Below, one piece after another: positions 17,525-25,872 of a stretch of DNA of 36,668 nt (positions within the stretch are counted from its first letter, which is position 1; each line of letters opens with the position of its first letter). Source of the stretch: Treponema sp. (GTDB lineage Bacteria > Spirochaetota > Spirochaetia > Treponematales > Treponemataceae); NCBI GenBank assembly GCA_022510845.1, contig JAFLSR010000022.1:1-36668 (forward strand), read 5' to 3'. The notes under the pieces are model-generated. The model was not told the origin of the DNA. It made no database searches and saw nothing but the letters and a program-made list of their open reading frames with translations. The translations under genes and the position numbers were made by a program.

Positions 17525-17982
17525 CTGGCGGCGCGCGTGTTTTGGTGGACGCTGATTCTTGCCCGCTTTTGGTGAGAAAATATCTTCTTTCATATACGCA
17601 AAAATTGAATGTGAAATTGATTTTCGTCGCAAACAAAAGAATCCCTGCATCTGGCGCGGGAGAAAATTTCTCCATGCAAATCTGCCCGGAAGAAAGCGGC
17701 GCTGCGGACAACTGGATTTTACAGAATTGCGCCGAATACGACATAATCGTAACGCGCGATATTCCGCTCGCGGCCGCCTTGCTTGAAAAGGGAATTCGCG
17801 TGATGAACGACCGCGGAACGCTTTTCACCGCGGAAAACATCGTGCGAAAACTGAAAGAGCGCGAACTGGGAATCCAAATGGGCGAATTGGGAGTCGGGAC
17901 CAAAAAACGGAACACGTATTCCAAGAAAGAATTCGCGGAGTTCGCGAAAGTTTTCGACAGGGAAATCCACAAATTGGTCTAG
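17521..17982 (+). CDS. YaiI/YqxD (DUF188) family protein
   Basis: 153 residues, the normal size. Near the N-terminus VLVDADSCPLLVRKYLL carries the conserved DAD.CP motif; VTRDIPLAAALLEKG and NDRGTLFTAENI match the family, and the fold is PIN-like. Function is not established. The start is TTG overlapping the zapA stop (TTGA), so it is translationally coupled. It converges on the HD-GYP gene with only 6 bp between the stops and no recognisable terminator there. Confidence 0.88.
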   Translation: MTGGARVLVDADSCPLLVRKYLLSYTQKLNVKLIFVANKRIPASGAGENFSMQICPEESGAADNWILQNCAEYDIIVTRDIPLAAALLEKGIRVMNDRGTLFTAENIVRKLKERELGIQMGELGVGTKKRNTYSKKEFAEFAKVFDREIHKLV

Positions 17983-17988
17983 CAATGG

Positions 17989-19236
17989 TTATTCCTTGTC
18001 TTTGAAATCTTCCCTGATTGCCATTATGCGGTTGCGAATTTGGACGAATGCCTTTACGACTTCTGGATCAAACTGCGTGCCGGAACAATGTTCGATTTCC
18101 TTGAACGCCGCGTCAAAATCCCACTCTTCTTTATAGCACCGCCTTTGGCTCAGCGCGTCGAAAACGTCAGCCACCGCAACGATTCTTGCGGCAAGTGGAA
18201 TCTCGTCTCCGGAAAGCCTCCTTGCGGGGGTCAGTGGCTCGCCCACGTTCAGCGATTGGGGCTGGCATTCGCCGGGGTATCCGCGTTCTGAGCCGTCGAA
18301 CCATTCATGGTGATGGAAAGCCACGTCGCGGCACATCGTGTCCAAAAATGATTCCGGCGGGTCGAACAACTTCGCGCCAAGCACCGTGTGGCCTTGCATC
18401 ACGGCGCGTTCTTCGGGCGTAAAGCGCGGAAAAGTCTTTTTTAGGATTATGTCTGAAATCGCGACTTTTCCGACATCGTGGAATTTTGCCGCGATTTTCA
18501 GGGAGTCGCGGAAAGGATGGGATTCGTTTTCGGGAACATTGTGGTTGAATGCCCATCGGTCGTAAATTTCGACAGAGAAATTCGAAACGCGCTCGACATG
18601 ACCGTAAGTTTCTTTTGGGTCGCGGAATTCCGCCATGCGCAGCATCCGCAAAACCATGTTGCCAGTTATGCGGGCGCGTTCCAAGGCGTTCTCCACGCTC
18701 GCCGCAAAATGGCTTATGTAGAGTTCCGAATCTGAATCGAACGAAATGACGTTGCCCGAAGCGTCCTGCGCGTTTATGATTTGCATCACGCCGATTACTT
18801 TGCCGCTTGCGTTCTTTAGCGGAAATGTGAATATCGAGCGTGTGCGGTAATTCGTGGCGATGTCTGAATCCTTGTTGAAATGGAACGGCATATCGGAAGA
18901 GATGCTGTAAGCGTCAGGAATGTTGAGCGGCTTTCCTGTGAGCGCGACATAGCCCGCGATTGAATTTTCGCTTATCGGAAATGAGAACGAAATGTAGGGA
19001 AGTTTTTCGCCGGAGGGCAGGGCGCGCAGATGCGTGTCGTTTTGGGCGTATTTTATTTTGAGGCGGTTTTCTTCCACCACATAGACAGAGCCTGCGTCGG
19101 CGTTTACTATTTTACGGGTTTCGGTCAGAATGCGTTCAAGCAGGACATCAATGTCCTGAATCCCGTTCAAAACCTGCCCGGTTTCCAAAATGGTTTGGAT
19201 TTTTTTTCTTTTCAGATCCCCAAAATTTTCGTCCAT
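17989..19236 (-). CDS. GAF / HD-GYP domain protein (probable cyclic-di-GMP phosphodiesterase)
   Basis: 415 residues without membrane segments. Residues of about 20-190 form a GAF sensor domain (ILTETRKIVNADAGSVYVV, then FPLKNASGKVIGVMQIINAQ). The C-terminal half is HD-GYP: KFHDVGKVAISD (HD at 253-254), MQGHTVLG, AFHHHEWFDG and RGYPG (GYP at 319-321), VADVFDAL and GTQFDPEVV. The HD and GYP signatures are both present, so c-di-GMP hydrolysis is likely. The stretch from HHHEWFDG to GDEIPLAARI is longer than usual: two residues split DG from the GYP block and about 20 Pro/Leu-rich residues follow it. The gene has its own promoter whose -10 lies 14 nt before the ATG, with no Shine-Dalgarno sequence. 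Confidence 0.9.
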   Translation of the reverse strand: MDENFGDLKRKKIQTILETGQVLNGIQDIDVLLERILTETRKIVNADAGSVYVVEENRLKIKYAQNDTHLRALPSGEKLPYISFSFPISENSIAGYVALTGKPLNIPDAYSISSDMPFHFNKDSDIATNYRTRSIFTFPLKNASGKVIGVMQIINAQDASGNVISFDSDSELYISHFAASVENALERARITGNMVLRMLRMAEFRDPKETYGHVERVSNFSVEIYDRWAFNHNVPENESHPFRDSLKIAAKFHDVGKVAISDIILKKTFPRFTPEERAVMQGHTVLGAKLFDPPESFLDTMCRDVAFHHHEWFDGSERGYPGECQPQSLNVGEPLTPARRLSGDEIPLAARIVAVADVFDALSQRRCYKEEWDFDAAFKEIEHCSGTQFDPEVVKAFVQIRNRIMAIREDFKDKE

Positions 19237-19250
19237 AATTTTACAAAAAG

Positions 19251-19279
19251 ATTATATCGCATTCACAATTTTTCTGCAA
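19251..19279 (-). promoter_or_regulatory. Promoter of the GAF/HD-GYP gene, short SD-less leader
   Basis: TTGCAG (19279-19274), 17-bp spacer, perfect TATAAT (19256-19251) on the minus strand. The -35 lies inside the 3' end of the methyltransferase gene. The predicted leader is about 8 nt and contains no ribosome binding site. Confidence 0.6.
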
Positions 19280-20099
19280 GAAAAAAATAAATCGGACCGG
19301 AATTTTTTTGCGCGTCAGGCAGGACGCTGAATCCGAATTCGTTTTCTTCGAACGATGGGAATTCGATTGCGGAAAAAAGTTCGGGAAATTTTTTCGCGTT
19401 CGATTCTTGTATGATTTTGATTTCGTCAGATTTCACCGCTCGGACTTTGCCTTCGAATTTTTCAAGAAGCCTTTTTGCGATGTTTGAATTTTCCTCGTTG
19501 GAAATCGCGCACGTTGAATAAAGCAGAAATCCGCCACTTTTTAAAATTCGGAACGCGCTTGAAAGAAGCGACCACTGCCGCACGGCCAGCGAGCGCACGC
19601 GGGCGGGAGACCATTGGCGCAAATGTGTTGGGGAAGAGAGGACGTGCCTTTCAGAAGAGCAGGGCGCGTCAAGCAGGATGGCATCGTAAAGCGCGTCCTG
19701 TTTTTTGCAAAGCAGTGCGCCGTCGCCGCAAGTGATTTTGACGCGCTCCTTCACATCAGGAAAGAGATGTTCTGAAACGACGCGCTCAAGTCGGCATTTT
19801 CTTTCAAAAGAAAGTTCGTTCGAAAAAAGTTCGGCGTCGTGTTCCATGCGCCGCGCAAGCACGAGGGTTTTTCCGCCGGGAGCCGCGCACATATCAAGAA
19901 TTTTTTTCGCACCGTCCAAAGGCAAAGTCAGTGCCGCAAGTATGCTTGCCGAGTCGAGAAAATAGGTTTTTGTGTCGGCGTTGAACGGAACGCCTTCGCT
20001 TTCCTGCAAAAGTGCCGCCTTCAATTTCTCCCAACGCGCACCAAAAATTTCGGCGTAATATTTTTCAAACCCTTGCTCGCCGAGAAGTTTTTCTTTCAT
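19263..20099 (-). CDS. RsmB/NOP family RNA (cytosine-C5) methyltransferase
   Basis: 278 residues from ATG 20099. SAM-binding motif I is LDMCAAPGGKT (AAPGGKT near 72-78), motif IV is LLDAPCSSERH with the release cysteine (147), and motif VI YSTCAISNEEN contains the catalytic cysteine (197). It probably methylates a cytosine in 16S rRNA or tRNA. It lacks the N-terminal NusB-like RNA-binding domain of E. coli RsmB and any C-terminal PUA domain, so it is a minimal form closer to the NOP2/YebU catalytic core. The ATG overlaps the stop codon of the upstream GH3 gene as ATGA, indicating coupled translation; a GTG nine bases earlier is the alternative start. Confidence 0.88.
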   Translation of the reverse strand: MKEKLLGEQGFEKYYAEIFGARWEKLKAALLQESEGVPFNADTKTYFLDSASILAALTLPLDGAKKILDMCAAPGGKTLVLARRMEHDAELFSNELSFERKCRLERVVSEHLFPDVKERVKITCGDGALLCKKQDALYDAILLDAPCSSERHVLSSPTHLRQWSPARVRSLAVRQWSLLSSAFRILKSGGFLLYSTCAISNEENSNIAKRLLEKFEGKVRAVKSDEIKIIQESNAKKFPELFSAIEFPSFEENEFGFSVLPDAQKNSGPIYFFLAEKL

Positions 20100-21529
20100 T
20101 GCGTCCACCTTACGGTGCGCAGTTCTTCTTGCGATGCCGTGGGCAAAAAATATTCTTCATAGAATTTGATGTTTTCTTCTTTGGCGGCGCGGAACTCTTG
20201 CATCCGCATAAAAAAAGAATTTTCGTTGTCCGCGATTTCCGACGAAACTATTTTAAGGCGTGGGTCAGAATCATCTTCGTCCGTTTGCTCTTTGTCCCAT
20301 TCGTAGCGCAGGATTCCGCAGTCAATCTTGAATTTGACAATCCTTCGGACTGAATCATCCACGCGGGCGCGAAAGGCGGCGTTTTGCGAATATAGTTTCC
20401 GCACGATTTCGTATTCGCGGAGAAAACGCTTTTCGCTCATCAAGATGCAGTTCACGCCTGCAAGGATGGCTTCGCGAACGGCGCGTTCTGAATCGAATCC
20501 GCTTTGCGCGAGCGCGGACATAAAAATGTCATCGCTGAAAACGATTCCGTCAAATCCCATTTTTTCGCGCAAAATTTTTTCAATCCAAAATGCGCTCAAA
20601 CTGGCAGGGAATTTTCCGCTTTCGGAAAACGCTTCGGAAGAATCTCCTTCAAGTTCCACGATGGCATGGCTCATAAGAATTCCTGCCGGATTTTCGGCAA
20701 GAATTCTTTCAAAAGGTTCGAGCACGTTCTTTTGGAATTCGTCCGCATCAAACAGGACGCGCGGAATTTGCGTGTGCGGATCGGCGTTTCCGTTTCCGGG
20801 AAAATGTTTTGCCACCGCTCCCACGCGACTTTGCTGATAAGCCTTGATTGCCGCGCGGGAATATTCCGAAGCGGCTGTTGCATCGCCAAAACTGCGCCCG
20901 CCCAAAAAGTTTTCGTTTTCTGCGGTGCGGCTTTCGCAAACTGGCGCGAAGTTCAGGTCAAATCCAAGCGACTTGAGCTGAATCGCGTTCAATGAATAAA
21001 GCATTTCTGCCTGCGAAACATCGAGGCATTCGGCGACGCGCCCTGCTTCGGGAAGCGGGCCTGCCAAACCGCGCAGACGGTTCACGTAGCCGCCTTCCAC
21101 ATCGATGCACAAAAAGGGCTCGGCGCAGCTTCTTTCCCGCACGAAACGCCTTGTAGAATTTGTGAACGCCGCGATTTTTTCAGGAGTTTCTGCAATATTG
21201 AAAGAAAAGAAAATGTAGCCGCCTGGAATCAAAGGCGCTTTTTCTTCGGACGCGCTTTCGGCAGTATATTCGCAAAACCAAAATTCTTCGTTGCCTTCAA
21301 GATTTATGACGAAAATTTGCGCAAGCCTCTCGCGTTCCGAAAGGGAAAGGACATACTCTTCAAGCGCGGAATTTTTCTTTTGTTCAAGTTCGATTCGGAG
21401 CGCTTCCTCTGCATCGGCTCTTTTTTCCGCCTCGTTTTTTTCGCACGAAACGAGCATGGAAAGAAGCGTCGCGCAGAGAAGCGGTTTCACCGTGAGACGT
21501 AGGAACGAAAAAAATATGCCGTGTTTCAA
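20096..21529 (-). CDS. GH3-family lipoprotein (NagZ-like beta-N-acetylhexosaminidase)
   Basis: 477 residues. A lipoprotein signal ends in LLSMLVSC (lipid-modified Cys29), followed by a charged helix, then a GH3 barrel. NagZ landmarks are present but altered: CIDVEGGYVNRL (canonical form DQEGGRVxR) near 141-152; KHFPGNGNADPH (241-252), which carries the mobile-loop Asp/His but is about two residues shorter than usual; and FSDDIFM (331-337) with the predicted nucleophile Asp333. It should act on GlcNAc-containing muropeptides or chitin-type sugars at the periplasmic face. The start is TTG 21529 with only a weak AGGAT upstream; an in-frame GTG 39 bp later would also give a good lipoprotein signal. 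It lies 26 bp after tatQM. Confidence 0.8.
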   Translation of the reverse strand: MKHGIFFSFLRLTVKPLLCATLLSMLVSCEKNEAEKRADAEEALRIELEQKKNSALEEYVLSLSERERLAQIFVINLEGNEEFWFCEYTAESASEEKAPLIPGGYIFFSFNIAETPEKIAAFTNSTRRFVRERSCAEPFLCIDVEGGYVNRLRGLAGPLPEAGRVAECLDVSQAEMLYSLNAIQLKSLGFDLNFAPVCESRTAENENFLGGRSFGDATAASEYSRAAIKAYQQSRVGAVAKHFPGNGNADPHTQIPRVLFDADEFQKNVLEPFERILAENPAGILMSHAIVELEGDSSEAFSESGKFPASLSAFWIEKILREKMGFDGIVFSDDIFMSALAQSGFDSERAVREAILAGVNCILMSEKRFLREYEIVRKLYSQNAAFRARVDDSVRRIVKFKIDCGILRYEWDKEQTDEDDSDPRLKIVSSEIADNENSFFMRMQEFRAAKEENIKFYEEYFLPTASQEELRTVRWTQ

Positions 21530-21530
21530 A

Positions 21531-21561
21531 TTCTGAAATTCATCCTATGGAAATTTCAGAA
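21531..21561 (-). other. Hairpin spanning the tatQM stop and the GH3 start
   Basis: TTCTGAAATT (21531-21540) and AATTTCAGAA (21552-21561) form a perfect 10-bp stem with an 11-nt loop. One arm includes the tatQM stop codon and the other ends next to the TTG start of the GH3 gene. It could attenuate readthrough or control translation of the downstream gene. Confidence 0.45.
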
Positions 21562-23430
21562 CGCACTTTCGGCTGCGGGCAAAAGCGCGGTCGTAAAGAA
21601 CGGACAGTATGTTATGATAAAAAGCACGATTAACTGCACAAGCAAAAACGGAAGCACGCCCTTTATCACTTGGCTGATTGGCTTTTTGAAGGTGTACGAC
21701 GAGATGAAAAGGTCCATTCCGACCGGCGGCGTCAAAAATCCCACCGAAAGGTTCATTATGAAAATCACTCCGGCTTGAACTGCGGGAATTCCGAACGAAG
21801 CCGCGCTGTAGAGCAAGAGCGGAGAAACAAGCAGGATTGCTGAATATATGTCCATGAGGCAGCCCACGACGAGCAATGCAAGGTTCATCAAAAAGAGGAA
21901 GAGGTATTTGTTGCTGACGTATGTCGTGATGAAGTCCGTCACTGTTTCTGGAATGTTCGCGTCCTGCATCCAATATGAAAGCCCGGAAGCCGCCGCGATT
22001 ATGAAAAGAATTCCGCCGGAAACAGGAACGCTGTCTGCAACGACACGCGCCGTCTTCCTTGCGTCAAAGTCGCGCCTTCCAAGCCACACGAGTGCCACCG
22101 AGTAAATCACCGCGAACGATGCCGCCTGGAACAAGTTGAAGAAGCCCGAAAAATATGTGATGCAAATCAAAAGCGGCAAAAGCAGTTCGGGAACGCAGTC
22201 CAACAGTGCCTTGCCGATTTTTAGCGCGGAAAAAGCGGGGCGTTCTTTGTTCTTGTCAAAGACGATTCCCAAGGCAATCATCGCGCCCGACATTATTACG
22301 CCGGGAATCAGCGCGGCCTTGAACAGGTTTATTATGTCGAATCCGGGTTCAAACTGCGTGATTACCGTGTAGTTTGACGAGGCGTACATGATTATCGCCA
22401 CCGAAGGAGGGAAGAGTAGTCCGAGCGCGCCTGATGAAGTGATGAGGGATTCCGCCTTGTCCTTTTCATAGCCCGAGCCTGTTAGGATTACTGCAAGCAA
22501 AGAGCCGAGCGCGAGAATCGTAACTCCAGAAACTCCCGTAAAAGTTGAAAAGAACGCCAAGACCAACACCGCCGCAACTACTGTACCGCCGCGAAACCAT
22601 CCGAAAAGCGCCCTGAACAATTCCACGAAACGCTTTCCCGCGCTTCCCTGCGCGAGCACATAGCCTGCAATCGTAAAAAGCGGAATGGCCGCTATGCTCT
22701 TGTCCGCGAGTTTTCCGTATGCCTCAAGCGGAATCACGTCGATGTAGCCGCCCGCAGCCGAAAAAATCACGTAGGTTATTCCTGTTATCGCTACGAAAAG
22801 CGGAACGCCTGCAAACGCCATCAGCACGAACAGAGCCACGAAAACCAAAATGAGTTTTCCGCACAGCGCGTTCCAAGCGTCGCTTATTGCGTACAGCCTT
22901 GGGAAATCGAAACGCCCCGTCCAAAAGTAGATGACGCCGGTTATCGCGCCCATCGAAGTTATTAGCCCTGCGACGATTCCTAAAATTGCCGCCACGCGGA
23001 ATTCCTTTTTGCGCAGGATGAGAACCAAAATCATTATGAAGCACAATGGATAGAATGCGAAGAATATTTTTTCCGCGAGGAAAAGCACGACATTGTTCGT
23101 GAACTGGTTTGGATTTGCGATTTGCAAGAACGAAGCCAAAAAAAGTTGCGTGAGGACGAGCGGCGCGAAAAAGGACGATGCCGCCCCAAGCGCGGTCTTC
23201 ACTTTTGGCGGGAATTTTTCGGTGACGTTCGCAAGGCACAGATGTCTTCCTTCGCGCCACGTTATAAGTCCCGAAACGCAGGCGAACACGAACGCCACAT
23301 TCACGATGATGGAATCGGCGTTCATAACTTGAACGTGCAGATTGTCCTGCATCACTTTTATCACCATTGATGCTACGCCCAAAATCGCCACCAATGCCAC
23401 TGCCAATCCGTCTTCAATTTTCTTCAGCAA
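21556..23430 (-). CDS. TRAP transporter fused DctQ-DctM membrane subunit (TatQM type)
   Basis: 624 residues, almost entirely membrane-embedded. The first roughly 170 residues are a DctQ-like four-helix unit (IVNVAFVFACVSGLITWREG), and the rest is the 12-helix DctM (KSIAAIPLFTIAGYVLAQGS, then TSSGALGLLFPPSVAIIMYA). TRAP transporters import substrates with a Na+ gradient and a binding protein. Together with the adjacent tatP and tatT genes this matches the TPAT system described in Treponema pallidum (Tp0956-Tp0958), whose ligand is thought to be hydrophobic. The start is TTG 23430 with GGAGAAAG upstream. A 13-bp hairpin separates it from tatP. Confidence 0.9.
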   Translation of the reverse strand: MLKKIEDGLAVALVAILGVASMVIKVMQDNLHVQVMNADSIIVNVAFVFACVSGLITWREGRHLCLANVTEKFPPKVKTALGAASSFFAPLVLTQLFLASFLQIANPNQFTNNVVLFLAEKIFFAFYPLCFIMILVLILRKKEFRVAAILGIVAGLITSMGAITGVIYFWTGRFDFPRLYAISDAWNALCGKLILVFVALFVLMAFAGVPLFVAITGITYVIFSAAGGYIDVIPLEAYGKLADKSIAAIPLFTIAGYVLAQGSAGKRFVELFRALFGWFRGGTVVAAVLVLAFFSTFTGVSGVTILALGSLLAVILTGSGYEKDKAESLITSSGALGLLFPPSVAIIMYASSNYTVITQFEPGFDIINLFKAALIPGVIMSGAMIALGIVFDKNKERPAFSALKIGKALLDCVPELLLPLLICITYFSGFFNLFQAASFAVIYSVALVWLGRRDFDARKTARVVADSVPVSGGILFIIAAASGLSYWMQDANIPETVTDFITTYVSNKYLFLFLMNLALLVVGCLMDIYSAILLVSPLLLYSAASFGIPAVQAGVIFIMNLSVGFLTPPVGMDLFISSYTFKKPISQVIKGVLPFLLVQLIVLFIITYCPFFTTALLPAAESAF

Positions 23431-23467
23431 AATCTTTCTCCATTAACACTGTTCTTTAAAACAAAAC

Positions 23468-23496
23468 GCGAGTTTTCCGCAAGGCGAAAAACCCGC
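23468..23496 (-). terminator. Intercistronic hairpin between tatP and tatQM
   Basis: Read on the minus strand, GCGGGTTTTTCGC pairs with GCGGAAAACTCGC over 13 bp (two G-U pairs) around a 3-nt loop, followed by GTTTTGTTTT. This looks like a partial terminator that would let the binding protein be made in excess over the membrane subunit. Confidence 0.65.
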
Positions 23497-23511
23497 AAAA
23501 CAAAGACCTTT

Positions 23512-24546
23512 TTATTCTCCGCGAAATTTTTTGAGGAATGCCACAATTTGCTCGTAGAATCCCTTGTCGGCTACGGGCGTGGCAGGGTCGTACATATAGC
23601 GGCTCTTCGCCTCGAACTCATCGCGCCACGCCTTCATTCCGGCATCGTTCGGCGTGTAGAGCGTCACTCCGGAAGCCTCGCAGCGTTTCAAATATTCGGC
23701 GTCGGTTTTCTGCTGGTTTTGGATGAATTTGTCCTGCGCCCTTTGCACGCTTTTCAAAAGTTCCGGCTTGTATTTTTCCGGAATCGAATCCCATTCAGCC
23801 TTGGAAATCACGAATGCTACCATGACAGGGGCGAGCGGGGCGTTGAGGCAGTTCGTGAGCGTCTTGCAATATTGCGCCGCGTATGCGTACATCGGAATTG
23901 TGAAAACGCCTTCGACTCCGCCTGGAGTCTTCATGCTCTGCAAGAGTTTGTCTGCGGGAACATCCTGCGTCAAATATCCTGCCGCCTTGAATGCGTTCGC
24001 GAGCATCGGGGATGTCATTCCGCCCACCGAAAGACGCTGTTTTTGAAGTTCGCTTGGAGTGCGCGCAGGATTTTTCGTGAAAAAGTATGCCCAACCGATG
24101 TTGAACCAGCCGAGCACGACATAACCCTTTTGTTCGAACGGCTTTTGCATTTGTGGCGTAAATTCTTGGAGTACGGCGTTCACTTCTTCCTGTGAACGGA
24201 AAAGGAAGGGAACGCAGAGCGTCATTATGTGAGAGTCTGGGCAGAAGCCGTCCGCGCCAAGCGAAGTGAAAACCGCTCCTCCAATCGGAGGCTTTTGACC
24301 TGGGCGCACCGAATTGAGTTTTTGCACAACGCCGCTTTCGCCGCCCATGGAATCCGAATTCATAAATTGGAGTTCCACTTCGCCGCCCGTGATTTGAAAC
24401 CAGTCGCTCGCAATCGTGCGCTGGTCAACGTCCCAAGAAGAACGCGCGGGAGCAACGGACGCGATCTTTATGACGGTCTTCGCAAACATTGTCGCGCAGA
24501 AAAGGAAAGTCAGCGCGAAAAGAGTAATTTTCTTGATTTGATTCAT
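23512..24546 (-). CDS. TRAP transporter substrate-binding protein (DctP family, TatP type)
   Basis: 344 residues from ATG 24546, chosen because GGAG lies 7-8 nt upstream and the protein then begins with a clean signal peptide (MNQIKKITLFALTFLFCATM, ending near FA-K). An open frame continues 54 codons upstream but has no binding site. The mature protein starts TVIKIASVAPARSSWD, and the DctP fold is visible through GYVVLGWFNIGWAYFFTKNP and the SVGGMTSPMLANAFKAAGY region. The arginine normally used to bind carboxylates in DctP proteins is not obvious in the expected QxRxx-S/G-P strand, which here reads QRLSVGGMTSP. That agrees with reports for T. pallidum TatP that the ligand may not be a carboxylate. 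Confidence 0.9.
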   Translation of the reverse strand: MNQIKKITLFALTFLFCATMFAKTVIKIASVAPARSSWDVDQRTIASDWFQITGGEVELQFMNSDSMGGESGVVQKLNSVRPGQKPPIGGAVFTSLGADGFCPDSHIMTLCVPFLFRSQEEVNAVLQEFTPQMQKPFEQKGYVVLGWFNIGWAYFFTKNPARTPSELQKQRLSVGGMTSPMLANAFKAAGYLTQDVPADKLLQSMKTPGGVEGVFTIPMYAYAAQYCKTLTNCLNAPLAPVMVAFVISKAEWDSIPEKYKPELLKSVQRAQDKFIQNQQKTDAEYLKRCEASGVTLYTPNDAGMKAWRDEFEAKSRYMYDPATPVADKGFYEQIVAFLKKFRGE

Positions 24547-24839
24547 CACACACTCCAAAAAAAGCGAAAGGAATTTTGAAAACCTAAAATCGCTTTTGAT
24601 GCGCGTTCGCAATAATGAAAACGCACATATAATGTTGAGTTTGCTACGCAAACTTTTAATACAAGATGCCAAATCGCAGTTAGCATTATCTGTAATATCT
24701 TCTTTCATAGAAGATATTGATACAACACTGAATCTTCCAAAATGTTACAAGGCAGCGATTTCCGCAACTTTGTGAAAAACGCGCCTTGCGATTCTTTTGC
24801 AATCCGCGGAAGCACGGGCTTCGTCGAATTGCATAAATT
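24547..24839 (-). other. Intergenic region between tatT and tatP with two hairpins
   Basis: 293 bp without a convincing gene. Two stem-loops are present: AATATCTTCT/AGAAGATATT (24694-24718, 10-bp stem, 5-nt loop) and AGTTTGC/GCAAACT (24638-24654, 7-bp stem, 3-nt loop). A 29-codon frame (starting MQFDEARASADC) begins 5 nt after the tatT stop but has no recognisable relatives. A strong minus-strand promoter was not found. It may be a leader, a gene remnant or a regulatory spacer. Confidence 0.4.
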
Positions 24840-25835
24840 CTACCATATCACAAAATAATCGTCAACATGGTCGAGAAGGTAGCGCGCTTTTTGCTGCGCG
24901 ATTACGCACATAAGGCGGCTTGATTCGTCCGCGTCGGGGTCGATTGCCAACGCTTGCTCCAAAGCCTTCACAAAGCCGTCGCGGTCGCCAGCCTGTCGGC
25001 AGAACGTGTCCGCATAGGTGACGTAGATTCCTGGCGACTTTCCGCCGGAAGCGCGCATCGCTTGCTCGTAGCAATAGACAGCGCGGTCTTGGTCGCCGCC
25101 AAAATCAATCGGGGCGGAGGCGTAGAAAATGCTTAGCGCGTCCCAAATCGCGCCGCCGGAGTAGTCGGGGTCAAGTTCCGCAGCCTTCTCCAAAAGTGCC
25201 ACAGGACCTGCGATGCTGCTGAGCGCGTCAACGTCCAGCGGGTCGAGCGACCATGAAAGAAGCGATGCGCCCGCCGCCCAATATGCCGCATTCACGTCGT
25301 CCTTGGAAATTTTTTGCGCGGCGGCTTTTGCCTCGTCGGGGTCGGCGGAAAGAAAGCCTTCTGTGAATCCCGGCCACCTTGTTTCGAAAACATCGAGAAT
25401 GTATTTTCTTCCTTTGAGGTAGTGGAGTTTTGCGCGCGCGTATTCGTCCACCTGCTCGAAAAGTTTGTCCACTGGCATTTTGTCGGCAGGAGTTTGCACG
25501 CAGAGATTTCCGTACATCACGTTGAGTTGCCCCGCCATGATTTGGATTCCCTGGTGCGAAGGACTTTCCATCGCAAGGATTTCATACATTTTGACTATGA
25601 GCGGAAGCGTTTCTTGGATTATCTTAACGTCCTTTTCGCCCATGAAAGCGTCCATCGGGTTTGCCGAATCGTCCTTTGCCTGAATGGGAACGCCGTCTTT
25701 TTTCGCGCCCGAAAGCATGTCGCCGAGTTTGTTGAAAATCATCGACTTGCACGAAGCGAGGGAAAGGCAGGAGAGAGACAGCGCAAGCGCAAAAAGGATT
25801 TCTGTTCCGTGGCGATATTTTCGTAATTTTGCCAT
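24840..25835 (-). CDS. TRAP-associated TPR lipoprotein TatT
   Basis: 331 residues. The signal LSLSCLSLASCKS contains a lipobox with lipid-modified Cys29. The mature part is all helical with TPR-like repeats, clearest in the second half (VALLEKAAELDPDYSGGAIW, DRAVYCYEQAMRASG, FVKALEQALAIDPDADE). The SKDDVNAAYWAAGASLLSWS block is the signature I recall from TRAP transporter TatT component family proteins. In T. pallidum TatT is a periplasmic trimer with a central pore that docks the binding protein TatP. It has its own promoter with the -10 box 8 nt before the ATG and no Shine-Dalgarno sequence. tatP and tatQM follow on the same strand. Confidence 0.87.
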   Translation of the reverse strand: MAKLRKYRHGTEILFALALSLSCLSLASCKSMIFNKLGDMLSGAKKDGVPIQAKDDSANPMDAFMGEKDVKIIQETLPLIVKMYEILAMESPSHQGIQIMAGQLNVMYGNLCVQTPADKMPVDKLFEQVDEYARAKLHYLKGRKYILDVFETRWPGFTEGFLSADPDEAKAAAQKISKDDVNAAYWAAGASLLSWSLDPLDVDALSSIAGPVALLEKAAELDPDYSGGAIWDALSIFYASAPIDFGGDQDRAVYCYEQAMRASGGKSPGIYVTYADTFCRQAGDRDGFVKALEQALAIDPDADESSRLMCVIAQQKARYLLDHVDDYFVIW

Positions 25836-25843
25836 ATTATTTC

Positions 25844-25872
25844 ATTTTAACACAAAATTCGAAAAAAATCAA
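25844..25872 (-). promoter_or_regulatory. Leaderless-type promoter of tatT
   Basis: TTGATT (25872-25867), 17-bp spacer, TAAAAT (25849-25844), then 8 nt to the ATG at 25835. The predicted transcript begins at or within 1-2 nt of the start codon. Confidence 0.6.

Noticed and set aside
24547..24708. N-terminal extension of the TRAP binding protein by 54 codons
   Set aside because: The extension would bury the signal peptide; the ATG at 24546 has GGAG upstream and a clean signal sequence.
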